A stretch of 64,000 nucleotides of DNA from assembly GCA_050633825.1 (NCBI GenBank), contig JBOEHG010000009.1, positions 1 to 64,000 on the forward strand, read 5' to 3'. The DNA is from CANLBN01 sp050633825. GTDB taxonomy: Bacteria; Pseudomonadota; Gammaproteobacteria; Pseudomonadales; Cellvibrionaceae. The notes beneath the pieces were generated by a model, which searched no databases, was not told the DNA's origin, and was given only the letters and a program-made list of their open reading frames with translations. Both the position numbers and the translations under genes were made by a program. Positions 26,011-34,870 of this stretch are shown here, one piece after another (positions within the stretch are counted from its first letter, which is position 1; each line of letters opens with the position of its first letter).

Positions 26011-26422
26011 CGAAGCGGATAAACATTTAGCGACTATACGTTCACTTATTCAACATGAAGACAACTTACTTAACACTCGGCTAGGTTGGATGTGGACACT
26101 ACAAGGCTTACTATTCGGTGCTGCAGGCTTTATGTGGGGAAAAGATTTACTACCTATTGTCGTTATTGCCAGCATCGGCTTATTATCAAGCATTTCTATT
26201 GGCTATAGTTGTACCCGAGCAGTGAATGCCATCGGCAACCTCTTAGAGCAGTCTGAGGATTTAAAAACAAAACACACGTCTTTTTTCTTTCCGCCCATGA
26301 TTGGCGCCAGCAAAAAAGGTAAAGAATGGCTACTTCCTTGGTATTTCTTACCATGGGTATTTAGTGCAGCATGGGTATCATTACTAGCATATCACTACTT
26401 TGCAAATTCAATTTCTTCTTAA
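26000..26422 (+). CDS. Three-helix membrane protein of unknown function
   Basis: This ~140-residue protein opens with a soluble helix (FDEADKHLATIRSLIQHEDNLLNTRL) followed by WMWTLQGLLFGAAGFMWG, a second hydrophobic segment (LLPIVVIASIGLLSSISIGY) and a C-terminal one (FLPWVFSAAWVSLLAYHYF). The arrangement of a helix ending in NxRLxW followed by QGLLF recalls an uncharacterised family of small membrane proteins. The ATG at 26000, directly after GAGGAAAA, is preferred to a GTG at 25988. It overlaps the preceding membrane gene by 11 bp and ends the HNH-led run. Confidence 0.68.
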   Translation: MTFDEADKHLATIRSLIQHEDNLLNTRLGWMWTLQGLLFGAAGFMWGKDLLPIVVIASIGLLSSISIGYSCTRAVNAIGNLLEQSEDLKTKHTSFFFPPMIGASKKGKEWLLPWYFLPWVFSAAWVSLLAYHYFANSISS

Positions 26423-26440
26423 TATTTTTTTAATTTTTCA

Positions 26441-26884
26441 ATGATTCGTCCTTACACCCAAAAAGATTACTCAGGTATTTTAACCATCTATCACCAATCA
26501 AAGTTGGATGAATTGAGATATGAGAAAAATACCTTTACCCTTCTCCCCCTTAATAAAGATTCAAGGCGGTTACAACAATTACTTGACTCTGACATCTATG
26601 TCTATGAAGAAGAGCAGCAGGTTATTGCTTATGCCGCTTTATGCGACGCAGAAATTCGTGCATTGTTTGTTGAACCAAACTCTAGAGGAAAAGGTGTTGG
26701 TAGAAAGTTGCTTACTTTTTTATTAGAAAGAGCACCTCAAAGCACCACCCTCAATATTGCAAAATCAAACATACCTGCAAAAAAATTATATGAGCAATAT
26801 AATTTTAAAGTAATAAAAGAATTTAAAACAGATTACAATGGCATTACTGTGTCTGCGAACACAATGAAACGCAATATCCCTTAA
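26441..26884 (+). CDS. GNAT family N-acetyltransferase
   Basis: This 147-residue GCN5-type acetyltransferase has the acetyl-CoA pyrophosphate-binding motif A in LFVEPNSRGKGVGRKLL (residues ~80-97), preceded by the beta-4 strand AEIRALFVE and followed by LNIAKSNIPAKKLYEQYNF, which carries the usual Asn and Tyr of motif B. The substrate is unknown. It starts ~20 bp after the membrane gene and may share its transcript. Its stop overlaps the stop of the convergent transglutaminase gene. Confidence 0.88.
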   Translation: MIRPYTQKDYSGILTIYHQSKLDELRYEKNTFTLLPLNKDSRRLQQLLDSDIYVYEEEQQVIAYAALCDAEIRALFVEPNSRGKGVGRKLLTFLLERAPQSTTLNIAKSNIPAKKLYEQYNFKVIKEFKTDYNGITVSANTMKRNIP

Positions 26885-27798
26885 CTGATTAAGTCTTCTT
26901 TACGGTTTGTTTCAAAACGTTCCACATCAACTGAAACATTGAGTGATTGTGTTTGCCCACCACCAAAAATAACACCTCTGAGAGGACTCACATCAGAGTA
27001 ATCACGCCCCCATGCGGTCACCAAGTGCTGATACATAGGTATCGAATCATTGGTAGGATCAAACTCAAACCATCCTTCTCCGGGTGAATAGACAGAGAAC
27101 CATGCATGGGAAGCATCAGCACCCACTAATTTTTCTTGCCCCGGCGGCGGCAATGTTTCTAAATAACCACTGATATAACGCGCCGCATACCCCATAGAGC
27201 GTAAGCAACCAATCGCCAAATGTGCAAAATCCTGGCAAACACCATGCTTATGAAGCAATACTTCTTCAAGCGGTGTTGCAATGTTGGTTACATTGGGATC
27301 AAAATCAAATTCTTCAAAAATTTTATGAGTAAGGTCCATTACTGCAGACAAGAACGGTTTATCCGGAGAAAAGCAATCTACCGCATATTGCTTAAGACTT
27401 TCATTGGCATTAATCATTGGGGAATTTAATAAAAACTCGCGCGCATACAATGTTTCAACATTGCCATTGGGGTTATTTAATAAATCTTGCACCTGTGCGC
27501 AAGTATTACCATAACCCAATTGTTCGCCAAAATCTAAACGGTCTTGCTTAAGGGTAATTTCTGTTGTGACCTGTATTGATAAAGTATCATGGGGCTCTTG
27601 TATTGAGAAGTGATAAAGGCGATTACCAAAATAATCAATGCGACGATTACCGGTAGCAGGCGTTGGATAAATAACAATTCGGGAATTATTAGCCGCCTGA
27701 AAGGGTGTTTCTCTTGGCAATAAATGCGCACGATTGTAACAAGCACTCACTTTTTGTTCATAGTCGAATTGGGTAAGGTGACGAACACGGTATTTCAC
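26881..27798 (-). CDS. Transglutaminase-like protease family protein
   Basis: This 305-residue protein has an N-terminal beta domain (bacterial transglutaminase N type, MKYRVRHLTQFDYE) and a transglutaminase-like core with the complete triad: Cys188 in HGVCQDFAH, His231 in DASHAW and Asp248 in FDPTND. Such bacterial proteins are thought to act as peptidases or amidases, or to cross-link. The gene overlaps the preceding ATP-grasp/alpha-E gene by 4 bp, so the two are translationally coupled. In comparative genomics this trio is a predicted peptide-forming or modifying system; no substrate is known. It is a paralogue of the N-terminal part of the DUF2126 protein at 30553-33873. Confidence 0.9.
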   Translation of the reverse strand: MKYRVRHLTQFDYEQKVSACYNRAHLLPRETPFQAANNSRIVIYPTPATGNRRIDYFGNRLYHFSIQEPHDTLSIQVTTEITLKQDRLDFGEQLGYGNTCAQVQDLLNNPNGNVETLYAREFLLNSPMINANESLKQYAVDCFSPDKPFLSAVMDLTHKIFEEFDFDPNVTNIATPLEEVLLHKHGVCQDFAHLAIGCLRSMGYAARYISGYLETLPPPGQEKLVGADASHAWFSVYSPGEGWFEFDPTNDSIPMYQHLVTAWGRDYSDVSPLRGVIFGGGQTQSLNVSVDVERFETNRKEDLIS

Positions 27799-30365
27799 AA
27801 TTCATCCTCCCAAGAAGCTGCCATAACCTGTTGATGGGTTTCAGTATGATCAAAGTAAATATCACTTAATACTGTTGCTAGCTCATTCAATAATGACTGG
27901 CATTCTTCCAATAATTGATCTAGAGAAGAACGCTCTTTTTCATCTTTATTAATTGCAGACAAATTTTCAGGCTGAGCCAGCTGAATGCGGTTTAATAACT
28001 CTAAAATAGTGCGTTTCTCTTTTGTTAAAAAATTGTTCTTTTGTCTTTGCGGTAACCCATCAATATGATCTTTTAATTCTTTAAGCAAATAACACAATGA
28101 ACGAGGGTTTCTATCATCTAATAACGTTAATTCCAAGCCGTTAACAACATCTGTTCTAGCACGATAACGCCGGCGGTAAGTAATCAGTGTTTCTAAAGTT
28201 AACAATACTGTTTCTAGTACACTGTCTTCATCATATTCTTGCAAACTAGGGACAAGTAACGCTCTAAGCAATGACATGGTTTGATAGGATCGTTCAAGAT
28301 TGCGTCCAATCTCAGTAAACTGCCAGCCATAACCGCGAATCATACTTTCATGCACTAAACCTGAGAGAGCCAACAAACTGGTTACTAGTGGGTCTAAGGC
28401 TTCTTCCGGTGCAGAAGCAAAATCATTACGGATAGACGATTCCAAATAATTAACATTATCACGAATATCATTGATAACACGCTGCGTATCTGCAGATAAA
28501 AGCACTTTTACCTCTTCAGCACAGTTCAACAGCTCATTTAAGCTAGAGACCACACTACCCGGGCGGTCGGCATCAATAATAACAGACAATAATTCAGCTT
28601 CAGGATTTTCAAATAAAACGCTGTCTGTTGCACTAAAACCGGGAAAAGTTTCTGTAACTTGGGTCACCGCCAATAAAATTGTTTTATAACTTTTTTCTGA
28701 AAGATGATGGGTATTATTCAACTGCATAAAGACCGTTCGCAATAAACGCAAAGCATATTCTGCACGCACTGCATAACGCCCCAACCAAAACATATTTTCA
28801 ATCACCCGACTCGGAAGATCTTGCTGCTGATCTTCTGATATAGATATATGTCCTGCTTTATCGGACCACAGGCTAATTTGTTTTTCTGGCTCTGATGCAA
28901 GAATCCAAGTATCTTTACTTAAGGCCGATAATTGATTAGTAATTAAGTGATCATTTTTTGTTTTACCAACCCGTGTTAAACCACCCGGCATAGCACTGTA
29001 AGAATTTTCCCCTGCAACAACAAAACTGCGTAAAACAGTAGGGCGAGGAACAAATTGTTGTGCGTCTAAGGAGGGAGAATAACCAGGTTTAATAAATTCT
29101 TGCGCCACATACTTTAATGGATATTGTTTTATTTCCTGACGCAAATGTTCTATTTCATTTGCGGATAATTCACTACCCAGAACACTTTGTTGACCAAAAC
29201 GTTTAAAAACGGGTTTAATAATTAAGTGCGTTATATTATCGAGAATATACTCTCTATCGTTCGAATCACCCGCCCACCATGTTGTTGCTGAAGGTAGCTT
29301 TAACTCTTGTCCTATAAGAGCCTGACTAATTGCAGATAAGTACTTAAGAAAAACGGGGCTTTCCAGTATGCCACTCCCTAAAGGGTTAGCAACGACGACT
29401 TTACCCGAGCGAATAACCTCTAATAATCCCGGAACACCCAAGTAGGAGTCACTTTTTAATTCTGCTGGATCACAATAAAAGTCATCAACGCGTCGTAAGA
29501 TAACATCAACACGTGATAAACCACTTAACGATTTCGTCCAGACACAACCATTACGAACAATTAAATCTCGCCCTTGCACTAAGGAATAACCAAGGTAGTT
29601 CGCAAGGTAGGCATGTTCAAAATAAGATTCGCTCCGACTGCCTGGCGTCAACACTACAATATTGGGCAACTCACCTTCTGGGGCCAAGCTATTTAATTTA
29701 TGACGCAAAGCCTGAAAAAACATCGCAAGGCGATGAACTTGACTGTCTCGAAATAAACTGGGAAATACACGGGTCATCACAATACGATTTTCAAGTGCGT
29801 AGCCAGCACCACTAGGTGACTGAGTACGATCACCAATAACGCACACTTTATTATCAGATGTACGAACCATATCAACGGAGTGGAGAACAAGCGCCTGTTC
29901 AGAGGAATGCGGAATACCAAAGCAAGGACGTAAAAAACCGGGGTGTGCAAATACAGCTTCTGGGGGGATAACCCCTTGATGAATTAACTCTTGAGGGCCA
30001 TAAATATCTTTTAATAAGCGATTGAATAACTCAGCCCTCTGCAAGAGACCCGTTTCAATTTCATGCCAAGTAGAACTGTCGAGTAAAAGAGGAACAGAGT
30101 CTACCTGCCATGTCCGCTCTTGATCACTATAGGGTTTATAGGTCGCTCCATCATCCCGTAAGATACGTTGAGTTTTAATCTGCCTTTGGGCTAAATTATC
30201 AGCGCCCAAACTATTCAAACTATCTAACAGATACGACCAGTGACTGCGCACTTCACCGGAGTCAGACAAGGCTTCGTCAAACACACCGGGAAGCGATTCA
30301 TAAGCAAGCTCAGAAGATGAAGACATTTTCTGAGTCTGTGATTGCGTATGTTTGGACGTGGGCAT
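27795..30365 (-). CDS. Circularly permuted type 2 ATP-grasp / alpha-E fusion protein
   Basis: This 856-residue fusion has a circularly permuted type 2 ATP-grasp ligase domain in about residues 20-510 (PCFGIPHSSEQALVLHSVDMVR, GSRSESYFEHAYLANYLGYSLVQGRDL, RVDVILRRVDDFYCDPAELKSDSYLGVPGLLE) and an all-helical alpha-E domain in about 520-840 (VIENMFWLGRYAVRAEYALRLLR onward). ATP-grasp enzymes make carboxylate-amine or carboxylate-thiol bonds through acyl phosphates; the alpha-E domain is of unknown role. It is a fused version of the two separate genes at 33923-36321, so this genome holds both forms. It overlaps the transglutaminase gene by 4 bp. Confidence 0.92.
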   Translation of the reverse strand: MPTSKHTQSQTQKMSSSSELAYESLPGVFDEALSDSGEVRSHWSYLLDSLNSLGADNLAQRQIKTQRILRDDGATYKPYSDQERTWQVDSVPLLLDSSTWHEIETGLLQRAELFNRLLKDIYGPQELIHQGVIPPEAVFAHPGFLRPCFGIPHSSEQALVLHSVDMVRTSDNKVCVIGDRTQSPSGAGYALENRIVMTRVFPSLFRDSQVHRLAMFFQALRHKLNSLAPEGELPNIVVLTPGSRSESYFEHAYLANYLGYSLVQGRDLIVRNGCVWTKSLSGLSRVDVILRRVDDFYCDPAELKSDSYLGVPGLLEVIRSGKVVVANPLGSGILESPVFLKYLSAISQALIGQELKLPSATTWWAGDSNDREYILDNITHLIIKPVFKRFGQQSVLGSELSANEIEHLRQEIKQYPLKYVAQEFIKPGYSPSLDAQQFVPRPTVLRSFVVAGENSYSAMPGGLTRVGKTKNDHLITNQLSALSKDTWILASEPEKQISLWSDKAGHISISEDQQQDLPSRVIENMFWLGRYAVRAEYALRLLRTVFMQLNNTHHLSEKSYKTILLAVTQVTETFPGFSATDSVLFENPEAELLSVIIDADRPGSVVSSLNELLNCAEEVKVLLSADTQRVINDIRDNVNYLESSIRNDFASAPEEALDPLVTSLLALSGLVHESMIRGYGWQFTEIGRNLERSYQTMSLLRALLVPSLQEYDEDSVLETVLLTLETLITYRRRYRARTDVVNGLELTLLDDRNPRSLCYLLKELKDHIDGLPQRQKNNFLTKEKRTILELLNRIQLAQPENLSAINKDEKERSSLDQLLEECQSLLNELATVLSDIYFDHTETHQQVMAASWEDEL

Positions 30366-30552
30366 AAATGACTACCTAATACTCGGAAGGCTTATTCTAA
30401 GAGTTTAGACTCTAAGGTCAAATACAACCATAAGCAAGTTAATCGTGGCGATTTGCCACACTATTCAAGATAGTTTTTATAGGCTTAAATAATGGTACTT
30501 GAAGAATGACTCTTACATAAGAGAGTAATAAGTAAACTAAAACGCAAACCGG

Positions 30553-33500
30553 TTAAAAAACCGGCGCGCGCCTTAGATCAAGCGTATAAGGATAATCTTC
30601 TACCAATTCTTCTGGAGGGGGCTCCATCGGTCTCGGTTCATCGCTATGCACAAAAAAGGTTCGAGACTCTTTACCCAAAGGGAGCAAAGCCGTTGCAACA
30701 GGCGCTTGTGGGCGGATGACACCCGGCGAATGATTATAATCCCAAAAACGATTAATACGTCGAGATTCAGCTTCAAATGCATTCACAGGGAAACTATCGT
30801 AACTACGACCACCGGGGTGTGATACATGATATGTACAACCGCCGATAGCAATCCCATTCCACGTATCCACTAAATCAAACACCAAGGGTGCATGCACCCC
30901 AATAGTTGGGTGAAGCGCTGATGGTGGCGCCCATGCACGATAACGCACACCCGCAACAAACTCTCCCTGCTGACCTGTTGAGCGAAGCGGTACACGTCGA
31001 CCATTACAGGTTAAAACGTAACGCTCACTATTAATGCCGGTTACCCTAACCTGCAATCGCTCAACCGATGAATCCACATAACGGGTTGTTCCCTGCTGAC
31101 CAACTTCTTCCCCCAAAACATGCCAAGGCTCAATACCCCAACGCAACTCAATTTCAACATCGCCAATTTGTACACGCCCATAATGAGGAAAACGAAATTC
31201 CTCAAAGGGTAATAACCACTCAAGTTTAAAGGGGTAACCATGATCTTGTAGATCAGTAATGACCTCTTTAATATCTGACCAAATATAATGGGGCAACATA
31301 AATTGATCATGCAAACGTGTCCCCCAGCGTACTAGTTTATGTTTATAAGGCGCTTTCCAAAAACGAGCAACCAGACAGCGTAGCAATAACATTTGTACTA
31401 AAGACATGCGCGCGTGGGGTGGCATTTCAAAACCACGAAATTCCAATAAGCCTAAACGGCCTGACGCTGTTCCCGGTGCATATAGTTTATCAATGCAAAA
31501 TTCAGCACGATGAGTATTACCGGTAATATCAACGAGTAAATTACGGAAAATTCGATCAACTAACCATGGTTGATCAATAACACCCTTCGGTACTTGTTGA
31601 AAAGCGACTTCCAATTCATACAAGACATCATCACGGCCTTCATCAACCCGAGGAGCCTGACTCGTCGGGCCAATAAACATACCAGAAAAAAGATAAGACA
31701 AACTGGGATGATGCTGCCAATAAGTTACCAAGCTCTGCAATATTTCTGGACGTCTCAATATTGGGCTATCAGCAGCCGTTGCGCCACCTAGAGTGACGTG
31801 GTTACCTCCGCCTGTGCCAGTGTGACGTCCGTCCAACATAAACTTCTCTGTACCTAAGCGGCTTAAATGTGCCTGCTCATATAATACATTGGTCTTTTCA
31901 ACTAACTCACCCCAAGAATGACTGGGATGAATATTCACTTCAATCACCCCAGGGTCAGGAGTAATCTTAAAGCTCTTTAACCTAGGATCACTTGGCGGTT
32001 CATAACCCTCGAGTACAACCGGCATCTTTAATTTAGCGGATGTTTTTTCAATCGCTTCGATTAAATTACAATAATCATAAAATGATTGAATCGGTGGTAG
32101 AAAGATAAATAAACAACCATTTCGAGGCTCGATTAATAATGCCGTTCGAATTAGTTCGGTCATCACCTTAGGTGCAGCCTGTACTTCTGGCTGACCTTTA
32201 TCAGGTGCAAAAGGGTCCGCTTCCGCTTGATAAATATCCTGCTCCATGGCGTAAGGTAAACTTTCTAATGGCAGTCGCAAGCCCATGGGTGAGTCGCCAG
32301 GGATAACAATTAAACGTTCTCGCCGCAAAGGCCAACGACAACTGCGCCAATGATTACCACTGCCATCCCAAGCCAAGGGAATCAAAAATCCTGAAGGATG
32401 AGCTAAACCTTGCTTCAGTACTTTTGCAAGGCGCTTTCGTTCTAAATCATGACTTAAATCTTCATCATATAAATCAATATTGTCCGGTAGATCCTGTTCT
32501 TGTAATAAGTAATGAGCTGCATCTTCATAAGCTGAAATAATATAATCCATCGGTACACGCAATGACTGACACAAAGTTTGTAAAAACTTACGGGCTTCCT
32601 TGCGACTAAAACCGTAATCCTTATCAACCCGGGCCAACAATTTACTGTCTTTCCATATTGCCTTTTTGTCAGTGCGCCAAAAGCAACCTAAGGCCCAGCG
32701 CGGTATCTCTTCTCCGGGATACCACTTACCTTGTCCGTAATGAAGCACGCCACCTTTTGAAAAACTATCACGTAAGCGCAACAACAAATCTTTTGAGAGT
32801 CTTAATTTATCATCACCTAATGCTTCCGTATTCCATTGGGCTGACTCCATATCATCAATAGAAACAAAAGTAGGTTCACCCCCCATGGTTAAACGTACAT
32901 CATTTTCCTCTAATTCTTTATCTAAGGCTTTCCCTAATGTATTGATAGAACGCCACTGATAACCAGTATAGGGCTTAGTAACACGTGGATCTTCTAAAAT
33001 ACGTACCACTTCGTTCGCAAACTCGAATTCAACTTCGCATTTGTCAGTAAAACCGTTAATAGGTGCCGCAGAACTCGGATTGGGTGTACAAGCTAGAGGA
33101 ATATGCCCTTCTCCAGCAAATAATCCTGATGTTGGATCCAACCCAACCCAACCCGCTCCCGGTAAAAAAACTTCACACCAAGCATGTAAATCAGTGAAAT
33201 CTTTTTTAGGGCCTGATGGACCATCGAGTGATTTAACATCTGAGGTTAACTGAACCAGATAACCAGAAACAAAACGTGCGGCCAATCCTAAATGCCTAAA
33301 TGCTTGTACCAATACCCAAGCTGAATCTCGGCATGAGCCCAGTTTTTTGGCTAGGGTTGTTTCACAAGATTGTATTCCGGGTTCCATACGAATCGTATAG
33401 TCGATATCTTTTTCTAACTGCTGATTAACTTCTACAAGAAAATCATTAATCGTAATATTTTTTTTATCTTTATAACTTTTAACCCAAGCTAATAGCTTTT

Positions 33501-33873
33501 CACCTTTTTCTTTAATTTCTAAATAAGGTAACAATTCTTGCTTAAGTTCGTTTTCATAAACAAAAGGATATTTTTCAGCGCTCTCTTCAACAAAAAAATC
33601 AAAAGGGTTAATAACAGTCATATCAGCAATAACTTCAACCTCAACACTGAAATGGTCAGTTTTTTTCGGAAACACTAAGCGTGCTTGATAGTTACCAAAA
33701 GGGTCCTGTTGCCAATTAATAAAATGCTCTTCCGGCAATACTTTTAAAGTATACCCATGGATAGGAGTACGGGTGTGAGGCGCTGGACGTAAGCGTACAA
33801 TATGTGGCGAAAGATTAACCCGCCGATCAAACTTATAATAAGTATTGTGATGAACAGCTACGCGAATAGTCAT
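30553..33873 (-). CDS. Transglutaminase-DUF2126 fusion protein
   Basis: This 1106-residue protein has a bacterial transglutaminase N domain in about residues 1-90, then a transglutaminase core with an intact triad (Cys181 in GSCRDSAW, His230 in DLHAW, Asp246 in LDPTSG). A long DUF2126 region follows, with DGRHTGTGGGNHVTLGG and MFIGPTSQAPRVDEGRDD near residues 680-760. DUF2126 has been suggested to be a glutamine-synthetase-like amide ligase; the Gly-rich H-T-G-T-G-G-G-N-H motif fits a nucleotide- or metal-binding loop, but that is an inference. It lies between the two ATP-grasp/alpha-E modules, 187 bp before the fusion gene and 49 bp after the alpha-E gene. Confidence 0.92.
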   Translation of the reverse strand: MTIRVAVHHNTYYKFDRRVNLSPHIVRLRPAPHTRTPIHGYTLKVLPEEHFINWQQDPFGNYQARLVFPKKTDHFSVEVEVIADMTVINPFDFFVEESAEKYPFVYENELKQELLPYLEIKEKGEKLLAWVKSYKDKKNITINDFLVEVNQQLEKDIDYTIRMEPGIQSCETTLAKKLGSCRDSAWVLVQAFRHLGLAARFVSGYLVQLTSDVKSLDGPSGPKKDFTDLHAWCEVFLPGAGWVGLDPTSGLFAGEGHIPLACTPNPSSAAPINGFTDKCEVEFEFANEVVRILEDPRVTKPYTGYQWRSINTLGKALDKELEENDVRLTMGGEPTFVSIDDMESAQWNTEALGDDKLRLSKDLLLRLRDSFSKGGVLHYGQGKWYPGEEIPRWALGCFWRTDKKAIWKDSKLLARVDKDYGFSRKEARKFLQTLCQSLRVPMDYIISAYEDAAHYLLQEQDLPDNIDLYDEDLSHDLERKRLAKVLKQGLAHPSGFLIPLAWDGSGNHWRSCRWPLRRERLIVIPGDSPMGLRLPLESLPYAMEQDIYQAEADPFAPDKGQPEVQAAPKVMTELIRTALLIEPRNGCLFIFLPPIQSFYDYCNLIEAIEKTSAKLKMPVVLEGYEPPSDPRLKSFKITPDPGVIEVNIHPSHSWGELVEKTNVLYEQAHLSRLGTEKFMLDGRHTGTGGGNHVTLGGATAADSPILRRPEILQSLVTYWQHHPSLSYLFSGMFIGPTSQAPRVDEGRDDVLYELEVAFQQVPKGVIDQPWLVDRIFRNLLVDITGNTHRAEFCIDKLYAPGTASGRLGLLEFRGFEMPPHARMSLVQMLLLRCLVARFWKAPYKHKLVRWGTRLHDQFMLPHYIWSDIKEVITDLQDHGYPFKLEWLLPFEEFRFPHYGRVQIGDVEIELRWGIEPWHVLGEEVGQQGTTRYVDSSVERLQVRVTGINSERYVLTCNGRRVPLRSTGQQGEFVAGVRYRAWAPPSALHPTIGVHAPLVFDLVDTWNGIAIGGCTYHVSHPGGRSYDSFPVNAFEAESRRINRFWDYNHSPGVIRPQAPVATALLPLGKESRTFFVHSDEPRPMEPPPEELVEDYPYTLDLRRAPVF

Positions 33874-33922
33874 TATAGATAAACTACCTCTGGAAAAATT
33901 ATATTATCAAAAAACAGTCGGT

Positions 33923-34870
33923 TTAATCGAGCTTAAACCAGTTTTCTAGAAAAATTTGATGTAACTGGCCAATTTTTAACTGAAGGTCGTTTAAGTATTC
34001 GCTTAAATCTTTATCTAATTCAGAAAAAAATCGAGGTGATTTCTTTTTACTATCGTTGGGAATAATATCTAAAGCATTAATTTGTGTCATTACCTTTCGA
34101 CCTCTAGGCAATGACTTAACGCCCTGAAAAATGGCTTGCAAGCAGTAATTAACTGACCGTGGAAAATGCTCATCAGAAATAAGAAAATTAACAACCTTAT
34201 AACCAACAACACTGGCTGCGATATTACGGCGGTACGCATGATCAGCACCAGAACTTCTTAACACACTCCCCCATACAATCAACGGCACATGATTCTTTTC
34301 ACGGTAGTCATGGGCAAATAATACATTGGCGCCAGCATCCAAAATCCGAGTAGTCATATCTGCTCTCTCAAGATCGCGGCCAATACACCACATATCCCAA
34401 ACATCATCATGCGATAATGTACTCGCAACATAACCTTGAATAAGCTGACATTGATTGATCACCTGGGTTAAAAATTCATGCCGTTTACCACGATTTAAAC
34501 CGCCATTTTTTATCGAGTCATTGGCAAATGAGGTTAATTCGTTAATAAGCTCCCAAGCATTTTCTGGCATCACATCACGGGTAGTACGTAAATTTTCTCT
34601 GACCATTGCTAATGATACAAGCATAGAACTGGAGTTGGTATCATCGGCTAAAGTAAATTTAACCACATTGCGTTCATCCCTCACTTTGTAACGCGCTTCG
34701 TATTCATCCTCTGCACTATTAAGTGAAACCAGGTTAAACCAGCTAATATCTACATCTTTCGGCAAGTCCATCAATAAATTAGTATAAACATTCACTAATC
34801 TTGCCGCACTTTCAACACGTTGAAGGTAACGAGCAGTCCAATAAATTCTTTCAGCGACTCGCGAGAGCAT
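33923..34870 (-). CDS. Alpha-E domain protein
   Basis: This 315-residue all-helical protein of the alpha-E (DUF403) family begins with LSRVAERIYWTARYLQRVESAARL, the family signature, and carries WDMWCIGRDLERADMTTRILD in the middle. The function is unknown; it always travels with circularly permuted ATP-grasp proteins. Its ATG overlaps the ATP-grasp stop (TAATG), so the two products are probably made in equal amounts and work together. It is homologous to the C-terminal half of the fusion protein at 27795-30365. Confidence 0.92.
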   Translation of the reverse strand: MLSRVAERIYWTARYLQRVESAARLVNVYTNLLMDLPKDVDISWFNLVSLNSAEDEYEARYKVRDERNVVKFTLADDTNSSSMLVSLAMVRENLRTTRDVMPENAWELINELTSFANDSIKNGGLNRGKRHEFLTQVINQCQLIQGYVASTLSHDDVWDMWCIGRDLERADMTTRILDAGANVLFAHDYREKNHVPLIVWGSVLRSSGADHAYRRNIAASVVGYKVVNFLISDEHFPRSVNYCLQAIFQGVKSLPRGRKVMTQINALDIIPNDSKKKSPRFFSELDKDLSEYLNDLQLKIGQLHQIFLENWFKLD

